From positions 91,065 through 155,064 of the forward strand of contig NZ_NPKH01000041.1 in assembly GCF_002284535.1 (NCBI RefSeq): DNA of 64,000 bases, read 5' to 3'. The DNA is from Mesorhizobium wenxiniae (GTDB lineage: Bacteria > Pseudomonadota > Alphaproteobacteria > Rhizobiales > Rhizobiaceae). Position 1 is the first letter of the stretch, and each line of letters begins with the position of its first letter. Position numbers and translations under genes: made by a program. Under the pieces are notes generated by a model. The model did not search any database. It was not told the origin of the DNA and saw only the letters and a program-made list of their open reading frames with translations. Below, piece after piece: positions 9,182 to 18,526 of the stretch.

Positions 9182-9914
9182 ATGGCGCCTCAGCGCTTCA
9201 CATTCGGTCCCTTTATGCTCGATGCTGACAGCAGCGCACTATTCGAGCACGGCCTGCCTGTTGCGATTGGAAGCAAACCCCTCGCGCTGCTGCAGGCCTT
9301 GGTGGAGGCGCGCGGTCAAGTGGTGCCCAAGGCGGCTTTGATGGACGCTGCCTGGCCAAATACCAACGTGGAAGAAAGCAATCTGACGGTCCAGATCGCC
9401 GCCCTTCGCAGGCGGCTGCGGGTCTCGCCCGACGGGGAAGAGTGGATCGCAACTTTTCCGCGGGTGGGCTATCGGTTCGCAGGCTCGCTCACCATCGCTG
9501 CGGATCAACCCGAACCATGCCGACACTCTGGTGAACATGGCGGGCTTGAGGGTCCTGCAAGGTCAGCCCCACGATGCCATCGAACTGGCCGAGCATGCTC
9601 TCCGCCTCAACCCCTATCCGCCGGGTTGGTACTACTGGGACCTCGGCTTCGCGTACTATGCCGCCGGCCATTATACCCAGGCGGTCAGGGTTCTCCGCAA
9701 GGAGGAGGTTGGCCGGCTACCGGCAAAGCGCATCCTTGCAGCGAGCTTGGCGCAGCTCGGTCAGCTCACCGATGCTCACGAGGAAGCCTGTCGGTTCCTT
9801 GAGATAAATCCCGGCTTCCTCGCATCTCGTTGGGCAGCTACGCAGCCTTTTAGACGCGAAAAGGACCGGCAGCATTTCGTTGACGGCTATATCAAGGCGG
9901 GTTTGCCGCTGTAG
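9182..9914 (+). pseudogene. Winged-helix/TPR transcriptional regulator with its middle deleted
   Basis: The 5' part (9182-~9500) encodes an OmpR/CadC-type winged helix (LLQALVEARGQVVP, then LRRRLRVSPDGEEWIATFPRV). From ~9501 a different frame encodes the end of a TPR domain (RINPNHADTLVNMAG; LNPYPPGWYYWDLGFAYYAAG; ends DGYIKAGLPL). Rhizobial wHTH-TPR regulators have several hundred residues between these parts; here they meet directly and out of frame. An internal deletion with frame loss is the simplest reading. Confidence 0.75.
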
Positions 9915-10480
9915 GCCTGGCCGTCTGCGATGCTTTCTCCGCGCAGGCTCGGAATTAATCTAGCCGCTCCGCAACCGGTTGTCCCGATCTTCCATCGCCG
10001 CGGCCTCCTGCTCTCGCCACGCCTGTCGTCATGGAGATCACTGCCCCCGACAATCACGTTACCCAGGTCGATACCGATGCGCAGCGCGATGCGCGAGACG
10101 CGACCTTCGCGGCATCGCTTGCAAAGGTCCGGAGGTGGCGCAACATTCCTGTTCGAAGATTGAACGCATTGACCCATGCGGACCTGGGCGTTCACTGCCC
10201 CGGAAAGCGGCCGTGGTGTACCATCGCGATACCCTGAAGCGCGAGCGGAGGAGCGTCGTCGGGCAACGCACGCGATTTAAAAGCGCCAAAGGATCACGCG
10301 CTTGGGCGCACCCGCCGCGGCTGTAATCGGCGTTTCCATCGGAATAGCGCCACACTTGTTACTCCCACTGTTTGCTCTCCGGTGCCAAACTATCTCACGC
10401 CAACGAGCGATGAGTAGCGAATGGAACCGCGCTTCAGCCATGAGGCGCGGGAATTCGCCCAAATCAGGAGGTATCAAGCC
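9915..10480. other. Degenerate stretch with a possible cyclase remnant on the minus strand
   Basis: No intact gene was seen in 566 bp. On the minus strand near 10030-10110 the frame reads ALRIGIDLGNVIVGGSDLHDD. This resembles the RIGINLGDVIV segment of rhizobial class III cyclases that carry the same TPR tail as the pseudogene upstream. Downstream the frame breaks up. It is best seen as a decayed scrap of that family. The GGAGGT before 10481 belongs to the next gene. Confidence 0.4.
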
Positions 10481-11269
10481 ATGACTTCATCAGCCGAGAG
10501 CGGACGGAAAAGCGGACAGCCTGCCACGCGCACACCACCGGTGGTGTCGCCTGAGGCGTGGGAGGCGGCTCGCGAGCGGCTGCTCGTGAAGGAAAAGGCC
10601 CAGACCCGCGCCCGTGACGCGCTGGCCGCCGAGCGGCGGCGGATGCCGTGGATGGCCGTGGAGAAGACGTATGCGTTTGAGGGGCCTGACGGAAAGGCCA
10701 GCCTGCTCGACCTGTTCGACGGCCGGCGTCAGCTGATCGTCTACCGCGCCTTCTTCGAGCCGGGAGTGTTCGGCTGGCCCGACCACGCCTGCCGCGGCTG
10801 CTCCCTGGTAGCCGACCAGGTCGCCGACGTCGCCCACCTGAACGCCCGTGACACCACACTTGTGTTCGTCTCGCGTGCGCCTCAGGCTGATATCGCGCGG
10901 CTGAAGGCGCGGATGGGCTGGGAGATGCCGTGGTACACGCTCACCGACAGCTTCGACGCCGACTTCGGCGTGGACGAGTGGCACGGCCACAACGTGTTCA
11001 TCCGCGACGGCGATCGCGTGTTCCGCACCTACTTCATCAACAACCGCGGCGACGAGCAGATGGGGAGCACCTGGAATTATCTCGACATCACCCCGCTTGG
11101 CCGGCAGGAGGTCTGGGAGGACTCGCCCGAGGGCTATCCCCAGACCCCGACCTACAAGTGGTGGAACTGGCATGACAGCTACGCCGCGGATCCAGCGGCC
11201 GACAAGAAGTGGGCCGAGGTGTCGGACGCCGGAGAGGCGGCGTTCCGGGAGGCGAGCACGAAGCAATGA
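10481..11269 (+). CDS. DUF899 (thioredoxin-like fold) family protein
   Basis: A 262-residue DUF899 protein. Family signatures are RRRMPWMAVEKTYAFEGPDG, the FDGRRQLIVYRAFF strand, and the CRGCS cysteine pair at the position of the thioredoxin active site. WHGHNVFIRDGDRVFRTYF and the aromatic C-terminus YKWWNWHDSY follow. The biochemical function is unknown; relatives are predicted thioredoxin-like. ATG 10481 has a strong AGGAGGT at 10466-10472, so the longer frame from 10421 is rejected. It stands alone, convergent with the GGDEF-EAL gene. Confidence 0.88.
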   Translation: MTSSAESGRKSGQPATRTPPVVSPEAWEAARERLLVKEKAQTRARDALAAERRRMPWMAVEKTYAFEGPDGKASLLDLFDGRRQLIVYRAFFEPGVFGWPDHACRGCSLVADQVADVAHLNARDTTLVFVSRAPQADIARLKARMGWEMPWYTLTDSFDADFGVDEWHGHNVFIRDGDRVFRTYFINNRGDEQMGSTWNYLDITPLGRQEVWEDSPEGYPQTPTYKWWNWHDSYAADPAADKKWAEVSDAGEAAFREASTKQ

Positions 11270-11390
11270 GCCCGGCCTGGTCCGGTGGAGATCGACGGCG
11301 GCGACGGTCGGTCGGCTAAGACAAAGCCGCTGGACTATTGCAGAGGGAGCGCGGGGCGACTTGCAGGAGCGCAGATCGCTCCGCCGCTAT

Positions 11391-13430
11391 TTATGCGGAC
11401 TTGACGACCGAAAATTGGCGTTTGTAGGTGACTGGTCTCGCCCGGAAACTGGCGGCGGGAGCAGGGCGGCCGACGTGGAAGCCCTGGATTTTATCTATGT
11501 CAAATTCGCGTACAATGGCCATCTGCTCGTCGGTTTCGACCCCTTCGACCAGGATTTTATGGCCGCGATTTCGGACCAGGGCAATAATGTCTTGCAGCAT
11601 CGCCTTGCCCCTCGGGGTGCCGCAGTCATGCAGAAACGAGCGGTCGATCTTCACCGTATCGAAATCGATTAGACGAAGCCATGAGAGGCCGGCGAAGCCC
11701 GTCCCGAAGTCATCGAGCCATATCCTGATCCCTAGCAGCTTCAGGTCGCTGATGCAGCGGAGAACGTCGGAGTGCATCTCCATCTCCAGCCCTTCGGTGA
11801 TTTCGAGGGCCAGCCTGCTGCCGGCTACGCCAGTCTCGCTCAGAATGGCCGCAACAGAGGTTGCGAAGCCGGGCGTCTTGAGCTGAATCGGAGAGACGTT
11901 GACGCTGACGACACGGACGTGATCGTCCGCCAGAAGCTCAGTGCACACTGTCCTTATTGCCCAGCGCCCAAGCGCCAGGACCGCGCCAGTTCGTTCCGCG
12001 ACGGGAATGAACAAGCTCGGCGGAACCGATGTACCGTCCAGCATTTTGAGGCGCATCAGAGCCTCGACGGCTTCAACTCGGCCGGACGTGACATTCTGGA
12101 TAGGCTGATAGACGAGTGAAACGAGATCCTGGCCGATCGCGATCTTCAGCAAAGCCGCAATATTCTCGCTCTCGTCGCTGCTCTGGGGATCGTTTGGATC
12201 GAACAGCCAGGTACAATTTCGACCGCCTGCTTTTGCCAGATAGAGTGCGCGATCGGCCTCATGGATGATTTTTTCCAGCTTGGCGCCAGTCTGCGGCCTG
12301 GTGAATGCAGCACCAACGCTCACCGTCACAACCGAGATACCGTCTCTGCGCTGCTCGTGGGGAAGCGCGAGGTTCTCCACCGTGCTTCGAATGGCTTCGG
12401 CAATATCTGCGACCTGTTCTCTTTTCTCCATGCGAGCCAGAACAATGAATTCCTCACCGCCATAACGGCCGATTGAGCCATTGTGCTGCTTAATCATTTC
12501 GGCAAGGGCATTGGCGACGAGAATCAGGCAGCGGTCGCCTTCTTGATGTCCGTAATAGTCATTGAACCTTTTGAAGAAGTCCACGTCGATGAGGATCGCC
12601 ACAAAACTGCTGCCAGACCTTTGCCAGTCGCTCCAGTAGTCCCGCAGCTTCTCATCAATCGCCCGCCGATTCTCCAGACCCGTAAGCGGATCGGTTCTCG
12701 ACAGATTCAACAGCGCCTGTCCGCGCTCGGTGGCTTCCTTGTGCTGGATTTTGGCTTCGAGGGCATTCAGGAAGACGTTGTAGCGCTCCTCGTTCAGCTT
12801 CCAGTTAACGTAAGACGTAAATGTGAAGCATGAAATGTAAAAAGTTCCAAAAACCAGTTTGTACATCAATGTGGAAGGCACAAAGTAGTTTACGGCATAC
12901 AATATTACTAAAATTATTGCAGACGTTACAATAGACAGGCTGAACTTAAACGTGAAGAAGAGATTGGCGCTCATCATGAAGATGGTGCCGAACACCATGT
13001 AATAAGAGACGCTTTCCTTGTCTGCACCCATGACCGCTGGGCACAGCCAGCCAACATAGCCAAAGATGATGGCTCCGGCGCAAGTGACGTCAATCCATTC
13101 CGTTCCGACGCCCCGGCGAAGTTGTGCCTCCAAGATCAGGAGTGCAGTCACTCCGACCGCGAAGCGTGCCATGATCGTATAGAGTGCCACATCCGGAATC
13201 AGCAGCAGATCCGTTGCCGAAAACAGCAGATAGATGGCAACAGCGATCCAAAGCCCTGGCCTGGCGTCCATTCTTCGCTTCGCTTGGCCTTCCTCTCGGT
13301 AGAGGTGGCGGAGCTCGTCGGACCGCGGCTCGTAGCGTGGTTCGAACGGTTCCGCATGGGCTATATCGGCCAATGCAGATGACGCGCATTCGTTCGTCAC
13401 CACAAACCCCATCTGAACGGGACTTTGCAT
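11391..13430 (-). CDS. Membrane GGDEF-EAL protein (c-di-GMP cyclase/phosphodiesterase)
   Basis: A 679-residue protein. An N-terminal membrane block of about six to seven helices is followed by GGDEF (RYGGEEF, an active-type motif) and EAL. The EAL domain keeps EALMRL, the metal/catalytic residues in LEITEGLE and WLDDFGTGF, VKIDRSF and LVEGVET. Both halves therefore look competent for c-di-GMP turnover. The frame is open upstream to a TTG at 13574; ATG 13430 and ATG 13412 are likelier starts, though none has a strong ribosome site. The membrane-coding part is AT-richer than its surroundings. Confidence 0.88.
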   Translation of the reverse strand: MQSPVQMGFVVTNECASSALADIAHAEPFEPRYEPRSDELRHLYREEGQAKRRMDARPGLWIAVAIYLLFSATDLLLIPDVALYTIMARFAVGVTALLILEAQLRRGVGTEWIDVTCAGAIIFGYVGWLCPAVMGADKESVSYYMVFGTIFMMSANLFFTFKFSLSIVTSAIILVILYAVNYFVPSTLMYKLVFGTFYISCFTFTSYVNWKLNEERYNVFLNALEAKIQHKEATERGQALLNLSRTDPLTGLENRRAIDEKLRDYWSDWQRSGSSFVAILIDVDFFKRFNDYYGHQEGDRCLILVANALAEMIKQHNGSIGRYGGEEFIVLARMEKREQVADIAEAIRSTVENLALPHEQRRDGISVVTVSVGAAFTRPQTGAKLEKIIHEADRALYLAKAGGRNCTWLFDPNDPQSSDESENIAALLKIAIGQDLVSLVYQPIQNVTSGRVEAVEALMRLKMLDGTSVPPSLFIPVAERTGAVLALGRWAIRTVCTELLADDHVRVVSVNVSPIQLKTPGFATSVAAILSETGVAGSRLALEITEGLEMEMHSDVLRCISDLKLLGIRIWLDDFGTGFAGLSWLRLIDFDTVKIDRSFLHDCGTPRGKAMLQDIIALVRNRGHKILVEGVETDEQMAIVREFDIDKIQGFHVGRPAPAASFRARPVTYKRQFSVVKSA

Positions 13431-13696
13431 TCCGAACTCATTTCTAGCTTCTGCCCCCAATGCCGGCCGACTCCTCAGGCGCGACAGCGATTGCGGCGCC
13501 TCGCAATCAATATGCAGTCGCGCAAATAGGTTTTCGTTAACTCGTATCCGGAATCCCACCCACAAGGCGTCCAAAGAACCAGCATGGTTGGCGGGAAATT
13601 AACGACACCGCTAAAATGCCGGGGATGTGGCTTGGCAAAGGTAAAATTTTACGCAATATCTAAATAATATCTAGCTAATTGTAACTATGGGGTTAT

Positions 13697-14734
13697 GTGG
13701 TGGCAACCATCCTTGATGGCAAAAGTCTGATCACTGCCGAGATGATCGCCGCCAGTCTCCCTCGAGGAAAGCTCGGGCCCCATAGCGAAGCGTTCGAAAC
13801 TGCTCGCGTAGAGCTTGCGCTCATTCTCCACACGACACACCAGCAAATCGAGCAACGAAAGGATCCCGCGGAGATCATTCGTCGTCTGATGGCGCATCTC
13901 GAAGCAACCCGTTCCAAGGTTCATCCAGACGTTTGGCAAGCATTGATACCGGTGGTGCAGAACCACCCGGTCCTGGAGTACTTTCTTGAGGATCCGCTCA
14001 CGCGGTGGTCCCATGACAAGCCCAGAGGTTATTCTGGCGACGCGCAGTTGCTCGACTATATCTATTGTGACCCGCACGTGGCCGAGAGCGTGGCAAACGC
14101 CTCGGAAATCGGCAAGGCGCTCTATAGCCATACCAAGGATGTCCCATCGTGCATCGCGGCACGGGAACGACGCGATCTTTTAACCCGATATGTCGATGAG
14201 ATTGCGACCAAGAATGGACCGGAGGCCGAGATCCTGGCGATCGCGGCCGGCCATTTAAGGGAGGCCAATCGCTCGACCGCCTTACGGGAGGGCCGTCTCA
14301 AGCGCTGGGTTGCGCTCGATCAGGATCCTCAGAGCGTTGGATTGATCACGCGCGACTTCCAGGGCACCGCGGTAGAGGCGATCGACGGTTCGGTACGAAC
14401 CATGCTCACGCGGGGCCACAAGCTTGGCAAGTTCGACTTCATCTACGCCTCTGGCCTTTACGACTACCTTGCGCACAACGTCGCCGTGAAGCTCACGAAA
14501 ACCTGCCTGCAGATGTTGAAGCCGAACGGGACATTCCTCTTCGCGAACTACGCAGAGGGCAACCCTGACGCCGGCTACCGGGAGACGTTCATGAACTGGG
14601 TGTTGCTGCTGCGGTCGGAGGCCGATATGTGGAACATCATCAACGCCAGCGTCGACCGCAACACCGTCGAGGCGCAGGTGTTCTTTGGCGAGAACCGCAA
14701 CGTCCTATATGGCGTCATCGAAAAGCGCGGATAG
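13697..14734 (+). CDS. Class I SAM-dependent methyltransferase-like protein
   Basis: A 345-residue cytosolic protein. The C-terminal two thirds resemble a Rossmann methyltransferase: motif I-like ILAIAAGHLREA, WVALDQDPQSVGL for the acidic loop, and KFDFIYASGLYDYLAHNVAVKL followed by LKPNGTFLFANY. The N-terminal third is helical, and DKPRGYSGDAQLLDYIY lies mid-protein. Rhizobial relatives are sometimes annotated as hydroxypalmitate methyl ester (PhcB-like) synthases, which cannot be tested here. The start is GTG at 13697 or 13700, because an in-frame stop lies at 13682. It is divergent from the GGDEF-EAL gene. Confidence 0.65.
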   Translation: MVATILDGKSLITAEMIAASLPRGKLGPHSEAFETARVELALILHTTHQQIEQRKDPAEIIRRLMAHLEATRSKVHPDVWQALIPVVQNHPVLEYFLEDPLTRWSHDKPRGYSGDAQLLDYIYCDPHVAESVANASEIGKALYSHTKDVPSCIAARERRDLLTRYVDEIATKNGPEAEILAIAAGHLREANRSTALREGRLKRWVALDQDPQSVGLITRDFQGTAVEAIDGSVRTMLTRGHKLGKFDFIYASGLYDYLAHNVAVKLTKTCLQMLKPNGTFLFANYAEGNPDAGYRETFMNWVLLLRSEADMWNIINASVDRNTVEAQVFFGENRNVLYGVIEKRG

Positions 14735-14796
14735 CGACCGCCTTGGGCTGCAAGGTTGTCGCCCATTGGCGGCAGCCAGTCCGATTGCGTTTTGAC

Positions 14797-14901
14797 CCTA
14801 AAGCGCGTCGCGTTTGAATGGATTCATGCAACGCGCCTTAAGCTCTTGTTTTATGCATGTCGTCATCGCAAAACCGCTGCGCACTTTTGCGCGACATGCA
14901 T
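14797..14901. repeat. Dispersed palindromic intergenic repeat, copy 1
   Basis: It starts gcgcgtcgcgtttgaatgg and ends with a hairpin core, atgcatgtcg (14853-14862) paired with cgacatgcat (14892-14901) around aaaaccgctgcgcac. A diverged copy in opposite orientation lies at 15838-15894. The right end touches the kdgK stop codon. By memory this is a common Mesorhizobium intergenic element; a genome search would confirm. Confidence 0.75.
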
Positions 14902-15821
14902 TAATCTTCGAACGCCGCCCTTAACGTTTCGAATGGCGCCAGCGCGCCGCGCACCTGCACGACGGCCGCGGCGACGCGATGCGCGCGCAGCACGGCCTCA
15001 GTCGGAGCGTGCCCGGCGAGCCGGGCGGCGAGATAGGCGCCATTGAAGGAATCGCCAGCGCCGGTCGTGTCGACGGGGACGGCGACATGCACGGCCGGAA
15101 CGGGTTGCAGGGTTCCGTTTGCGGCGATCAGCGCCGGCTCCTCGCCGTTCTTGACGACGACTTCGCCGACCAGCTTTCGCAGCCGTTCCGCGGTTGCCTG
15201 CGGCGCCGCGTCGCCGAACAGCATCTGCTCGTCGGGAAAGGTCGGTAGCGCTAGGTCGGTGACTGCGAGCGCATCGAGTATCGCGGCCTGCGCTTCCTCG
15301 CGCCGGCGCCATAACCGCGGCCGGTAGTTGGGATCGAAGGCGACAAGCGAGCCGGCGGCGCGTGCCTTGGCCACCGCTGCCAGCAATGTCTTGCGCGCAG
15401 CGCCATCCAGAATTGCCAAAGTGATTCCGGAAAAGTAAACAAGCGCCTGATTTTCAAGGCTTTTCGCCAAAGCAGCCAGGTCGGAGGCAAGCTGCCTTGC
15501 AGCCGCATCGCCGCGCCAGTAGGTGAAGGAGCGTTCGGCTCCGGTCAGCGTGATCGCATAGAGGCCGGGCCGGGCGCCTGATATGATCGGGCTGGCGCCG
15601 ACGCCGATGCCGTTTTGCGCGAAGAAACCGATCTGGTCGCGCGAGAACGGGTCGTCGCCGAAGGCCGACACATAGGTCGCCGGCCGATCGCCGCTCAGCG
15701 CATGCAGCGCCCACAGCGTATTGAACGTGTCGCCGGCAAAACCCATGCGCCAGTTCGGCCCCGCCTGGCCTGAAAGTTCGAGCATGCATTCACCGATCGA
15801 GGCGACGCCGTTTCCTGTCAT
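14901..15821 (-). CDS. kdgK: 2-dehydro-3-deoxygluconokinase (PfkB family sugar kinase)
   Basis: A 306-residue ribokinase-superfamily enzyme phosphorylating 2-keto-3-deoxygluconate to KDPG, feeding the Entner-Doudoroff route. Evidence is the N-terminal SIGECMLEL, the substrate-lid region GFAGDTFNTLWAL, FDPNYRPRLW (typical of KDG kinases), and the anion-hole/catalytic motif DTTGAGDSFNGA near residue 251. It is monocistronic and framed on both sides by inverted copies of the same palindromic repeat. It could act on another sugar acid, but the RPRLW context favours KdgK. Confidence 0.85.
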   Translation of the reverse strand: MTGNGVASIGECMLELSGQAGPNWRMGFAGDTFNTLWALHALSGDRPATYVSAFGDDPFSRDQIGFFAQNGIGVGASPIISGARPGLYAITLTGAERSFTYWRGDAAARQLASDLAALAKSLENQALVYFSGITLAILDGAARKTLLAAVAKARAAGSLVAFDPNYRPRLWRRREEAQAAILDALAVTDLALPTFPDEQMLFGDAAPQATAERLRKLVGEVVVKNGEEPALIAANGTLQPVPAVHVAVPVDTTGAGDSFNGAYLAARLAGHAPTEAVLRAHRVAAAVVQVRGALAPFETLRAAFED

Positions 15822-15837
15822 GAATCTCTCTCCTGGT

Positions 15838-15894
15838 CATGTCGCCCAAACCTTGCGCAGCGGTTTTGGGATAACGACATGCACAAAACCAAGA
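15838..15894. repeat. Dispersed palindromic intergenic repeat, copy 2
   Basis: This is the reverse orientation of copy 1: catgtcgcccaaacc, gcgcagcggttttgggataa, then cgacatgcac. The tail gcacaaaaccaaga matches the flank of copy 1. The apparent start codon of the next gene (ATG 15879) lies within it. Confidence 0.75.
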
Positions 15895-16469
15895 CCCGGT
15901 GCTGTAGCTTTTTGCGAGCGGCAGCGCCATGCTTGGCCATGGCGGATTTTGCGCCAACGGCGTTTTCTCACGCGGAAGGCGGGACGCAATCTGCCCAGCG
16001 AGACGTTATCTCCGGAAGAGGAAACGGTTTGGCATCGTTATGGCGTTATGTTCTGGCAGGTCTTGGTCTGGCTGCCTTGCTGGCCGGCATTCTCGCTGCC
16101 GTCTATCTGACCGCGCCTCGGCTTGCGAGCCCCGAAGTCGCCCGCTCGAAGAAGACGACGAACGGGCTGTTTGTGGCCAGTTTCGAGCCGGAGCGGGGTG
16201 TCATCAGGCAAGGCGAGCTGCAATCCTGGCTGCTGACCCTGAAGACAGGTGCGGGAACCCCGGTGGAGGGCGCCGGGATCACGATTTCCGGGGGCATGCC
16301 GCGGCACAGGCACGGTCTACCGACCAGCCCGCAGGCGACCGACTATCTGGGCGACGGCTGCTATCGCATCGATGGGGTGAAATTCACGATGAGCGGATTG
16401 TGGCAATTGCATTTCGCCATTTCCGCGGCGGCCGGATCCGATACGGTGGTCTTCAATGTGTTGCTCTGA
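15879..16469 (+). CDS. Membrane-anchored YtkA/FixH-like domain protein
   Basis: The open frame encodes 196 residues. A single membrane anchor (YVLAGLGLAALLAGILAAVYL) is followed by a periplasmic beta domain of YtkA/FixH type, with ITISGGMPRHRHGLPTSP and a closing SGLWQLHFAISAAAG. Such domains often accompany copper/heme electron-transfer proteins. The di-heme peroxidase gene begins 13 bp after its stop, so they are probably co-transcribed. The start is uncertain: ATG 15879 sits inside a dispersed repeat, ATG 15939 and TTG 16029 are alternatives, and none has a strong ribosome site. Confidence 0.7.
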   Translation: MHKTKTRCCSFLRAAAPCLAMADFAPTAFSHAEGGTQSAQRDVISGRGNGLASLWRYVLAGLGLAALLAGILAAVYLTAPRLASPEVARSKKTTNGLFVASFEPERGVIRQGELQSWLLTLKTGAGTPVEGAGITISGGMPRHRHGLPTSPQATDYLGDGCYRIDGVKFTMSGLWQLHFAISAAAGSDTVVFNVLL

Positions 16470-16482
16470 GCGCTGGAGCAAG

Positions 16483-17685
16483 ATGAACCGCTTTTCGCGT
16501 CTTTTCGGGCTGCTGGCGATGGGCGTGCTTGCCGGCTGCGGCAAGCCGGAGTTTTCCGATGCCGAAAAGAAGACCATCGCCTCACTGGCTCTGTCGGCGC
16601 TACCGCCGCCGAAAACCGACACCACCAACCGCTTCGCCGACGTGCCGGCCGCCGCCGGCCTCGGCGCGACGCTGTTTTTCGACGTCGGGATGAGCGGCGA
16701 CGGCAAGGTTTCCTGCTCGACCTGCCACAAGATCGACCGGCAATTCCAGGACGACCTGCCGCAAGCGGTCGGCGTCGGCCGCACCAACCGGCGCACCATG
16801 CCGCTGGCCGGCGTCGCGCATGACCCATTCTTCTTCTGGGACGGGCGGCGCGACAGCCTTTGGTCGCAAGCGCTGGCGCCGCTGGAGAATCCGCTGGAGC
16901 AGGCCGGCAATCGCGCCGCCTACGCGCATTATATCAAGGCGCGATTCGGCGAGCGTTATGAGCGCATCTTCGGGCCGCTGCCCGACCTTTCGACTGTGCC
17001 GGCCAATGCCAGCCCGCTCGGCAGCGATGCCGAGAAGGCGGCGTGGAGCACGATGACCAAAGCTCAGGCCGAGGGCGTCAATCGCGTCTTCGCCAATATC
17101 GGCAAGGCGATCGCCGCCTTCGAGCGGTCGATAGCGCCGCCGCAGACGCGCTTCGACCGGTTCGCTGCCGCCCTGGCTACCGGTATACAGTTGCCGCAAG
17201 GCGACGTTGCTTTTTCGCCCGAGGAAATCCTCGGGCTAAAGCTGTTCATCGGCAAGGCCAATTGCGTGACGTGCCACACCGGGGCGCGTTTCACCGACGG
17301 CAGCTTTCACAACACCGGCGTGCCGCCGGTTGCAAATCTGCCTGCGGATCGCGGCCGCATAGATGCGGTGGCGCAGGTCGAGGCCGACCCGTTCAACTGT
17401 TTCGGCGCGTTTCGCGATGGCGACGCCAGCGCCTGCGGCGAGCTGCGCTTCATGGTCAAGGCCGGACCGGAACTCGCCCGCGCCTACAAGACGCCGTCGC
17501 TGCGCGGTGCCGCCACCCGTCCCCCCTACATGCATGCCGGGCAGTTCTCGTCGCTCGAAGAAGTGGTGGCGCATTATTCGACAGCGCCGGCGAGTGTCGA
17601 GGGCATATCCGAGATCCATCCGCTGCAGCTTTCCGACCGCGAGCGCGCCGCGCTGGTGGCGTTTTTGAAGACATTGGCGGAGTGA
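16483..17685 (+). CDS. Di-heme cytochrome c peroxidase (MauG/CCP family) lipoprotein
   Basis: A 400-residue exported protein. The lipoprotein signal ends in the lipobox LAGC; two covalent heme sites follow, CSTCH near residue 77 and CVTCH near 262. Typical family segments are FFWDGRRDSLWSQALAPLENP and TPSLRGAATRPPYMHAG, where a His/Met-type ligand is expected. It would reduce peroxide using electrons from cytochrome or copper donors, or modify a partner as MauG does. ATG 16483 follows a GGAG. It is coupled to the FixH-like gene upstream. Confidence 0.87.
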   Translation: MNRFSRLFGLLAMGVLAGCGKPEFSDAEKKTIASLALSALPPPKTDTTNRFADVPAAAGLGATLFFDVGMSGDGKVSCSTCHKIDRQFQDDLPQAVGVGRTNRRTMPLAGVAHDPFFFWDGRRDSLWSQALAPLENPLEQAGNRAAYAHYIKARFGERYERIFGPLPDLSTVPANASPLGSDAEKAAWSTMTKAQAEGVNRVFANIGKAIAAFERSIAPPQTRFDRFAAALATGIQLPQGDVAFSPEEILGLKLFIGKANCVTCHTGARFTDGSFHNTGVPPVANLPADRGRIDAVAQVEADPFNCFGAFRDGDASACGELRFMVKAGPELARAYKTPSLRGAATRPPYMHAGQFSSLEEVVAHYSTAPASVEGISEIHPLQLSDRERAALVAFLKTLAE

Positions 17686-17722
17686 AGGACTCGGAATAAA
17701 GGCCGGTCGGTAGCGATCCTTC

Positions 17723-17878
17723 GCGCCCCCTCTGTCCTGCCGGACGTCCCCCCACGAGGGCCCCACGCGGGGGAGATTGGCTGTCCCCTCGGCTTTCGCC
17801 AATTTTCAACGTTGAAGAAAAGGCCGCTGTCGTCGAAGCCGTCGTTCTGGGAGATGTCCGGCAGGACAAAGGGGGCGC
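17723..17878. repeat. Large inverted repeat between peroxidase and putR
   Basis: Arms of 23 bp (17723-17745 and 17856-17878, one mismatch) built on cgccccct and gtcctgccggac flank about 110 bp. It lies between the convergent ends of the peroxidase gene and putR and could serve as a bidirectional terminator. The gap 17686-17911 holds nothing else. Confidence 0.6.
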
Positions 17879-17911
17879 TGTCCCGCCGACGTTCACCGCA
17901 GCAGCGCTCTA

Positions 17912-18364
17912 CTACCGATCCTTGACCGTCTCCATCGCCACAAAGGTCGAAGTCTGGGCGACGTGGGGCAGGGCGGAGATGCGCTCGCCGAGCACGCGGC
18001 GATAGGTGGCGATGTCGGTGGTGCGGACTTTCAGGAGGTAATCGAAGCTCGACGCCATCATGTGGCATTGCTCGATCTCCGGCACCGCCTGCACGGCGCG
18101 GTTGAAGGCGTCGAGCGCGGCCGAGCGGGTGTCGGACAATTTCACCTGGACGAAGGCGACATGGCCTTCGCCCATGCGCTCACGGGCGATGATCGCCTGG
18201 TAGCCGCGGATGATGCCGTCCTTCTCCAGCCGCTTGACCCGCGCCTGCACCGGCGTCTTCGACAGGCCGACCTTGACCGCGAGTTCCGACATGGAAAGCC
18301 GGCCATTGCTGCCCAGCGCCGACAGGATGTTCCTGTCGATGCGGTCTAATTGGTCTTCTGTCAT
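17912..18364 (-). CDS. putR: Lrp/AsnC family regulator, likely proline-responsive activator of putA
   Basis: A 150-residue Lrp-type regulator. The N-terminal helix-turn-helix (LDRIDRNILSALGSNGRLSMSELA, SKTPVQARVKRLEKDG) is followed by the RAM ligand-binding domain (VPEIEQCHMMASSFDYLLKV). It is transcribed away from putA across a 162-bp promoter region. This is the arrangement known for PutR in Agrobacterium and Rhodobacter, where it activates putA in the presence of proline. ATG 18364 is chosen over an upstream TTG at 18379. Confidence 0.88.
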   Translation of the reverse strand: MTEDQLDRIDRNILSALGSNGRLSMSELAVKVGLSKTPVQARVKRLEKDGIIRGYQAIIARERMGEGHVAFVQVKLSDTRSAALDAFNRAVQAVPEIEQCHMMASSFDYLLKVRTTDIATYRRVLGERISALPHVAQTSTFVAMETVKDR

Positions 18365-18526
18365 CGAATTTTTGGTCAAATTGGAGAAAATCAGGCCACA
18401 CGATAATCCAATCGGCCTCTCCTGTCGATTTCTTTGGACCGATCGAAACCAAGCTTTGTGTTAGCTTGCGCCATTCGGTCCGGTGACCGCCGGACCGCTC
18501 CCTGATGCTTGCTCTCTAGGACCGTC

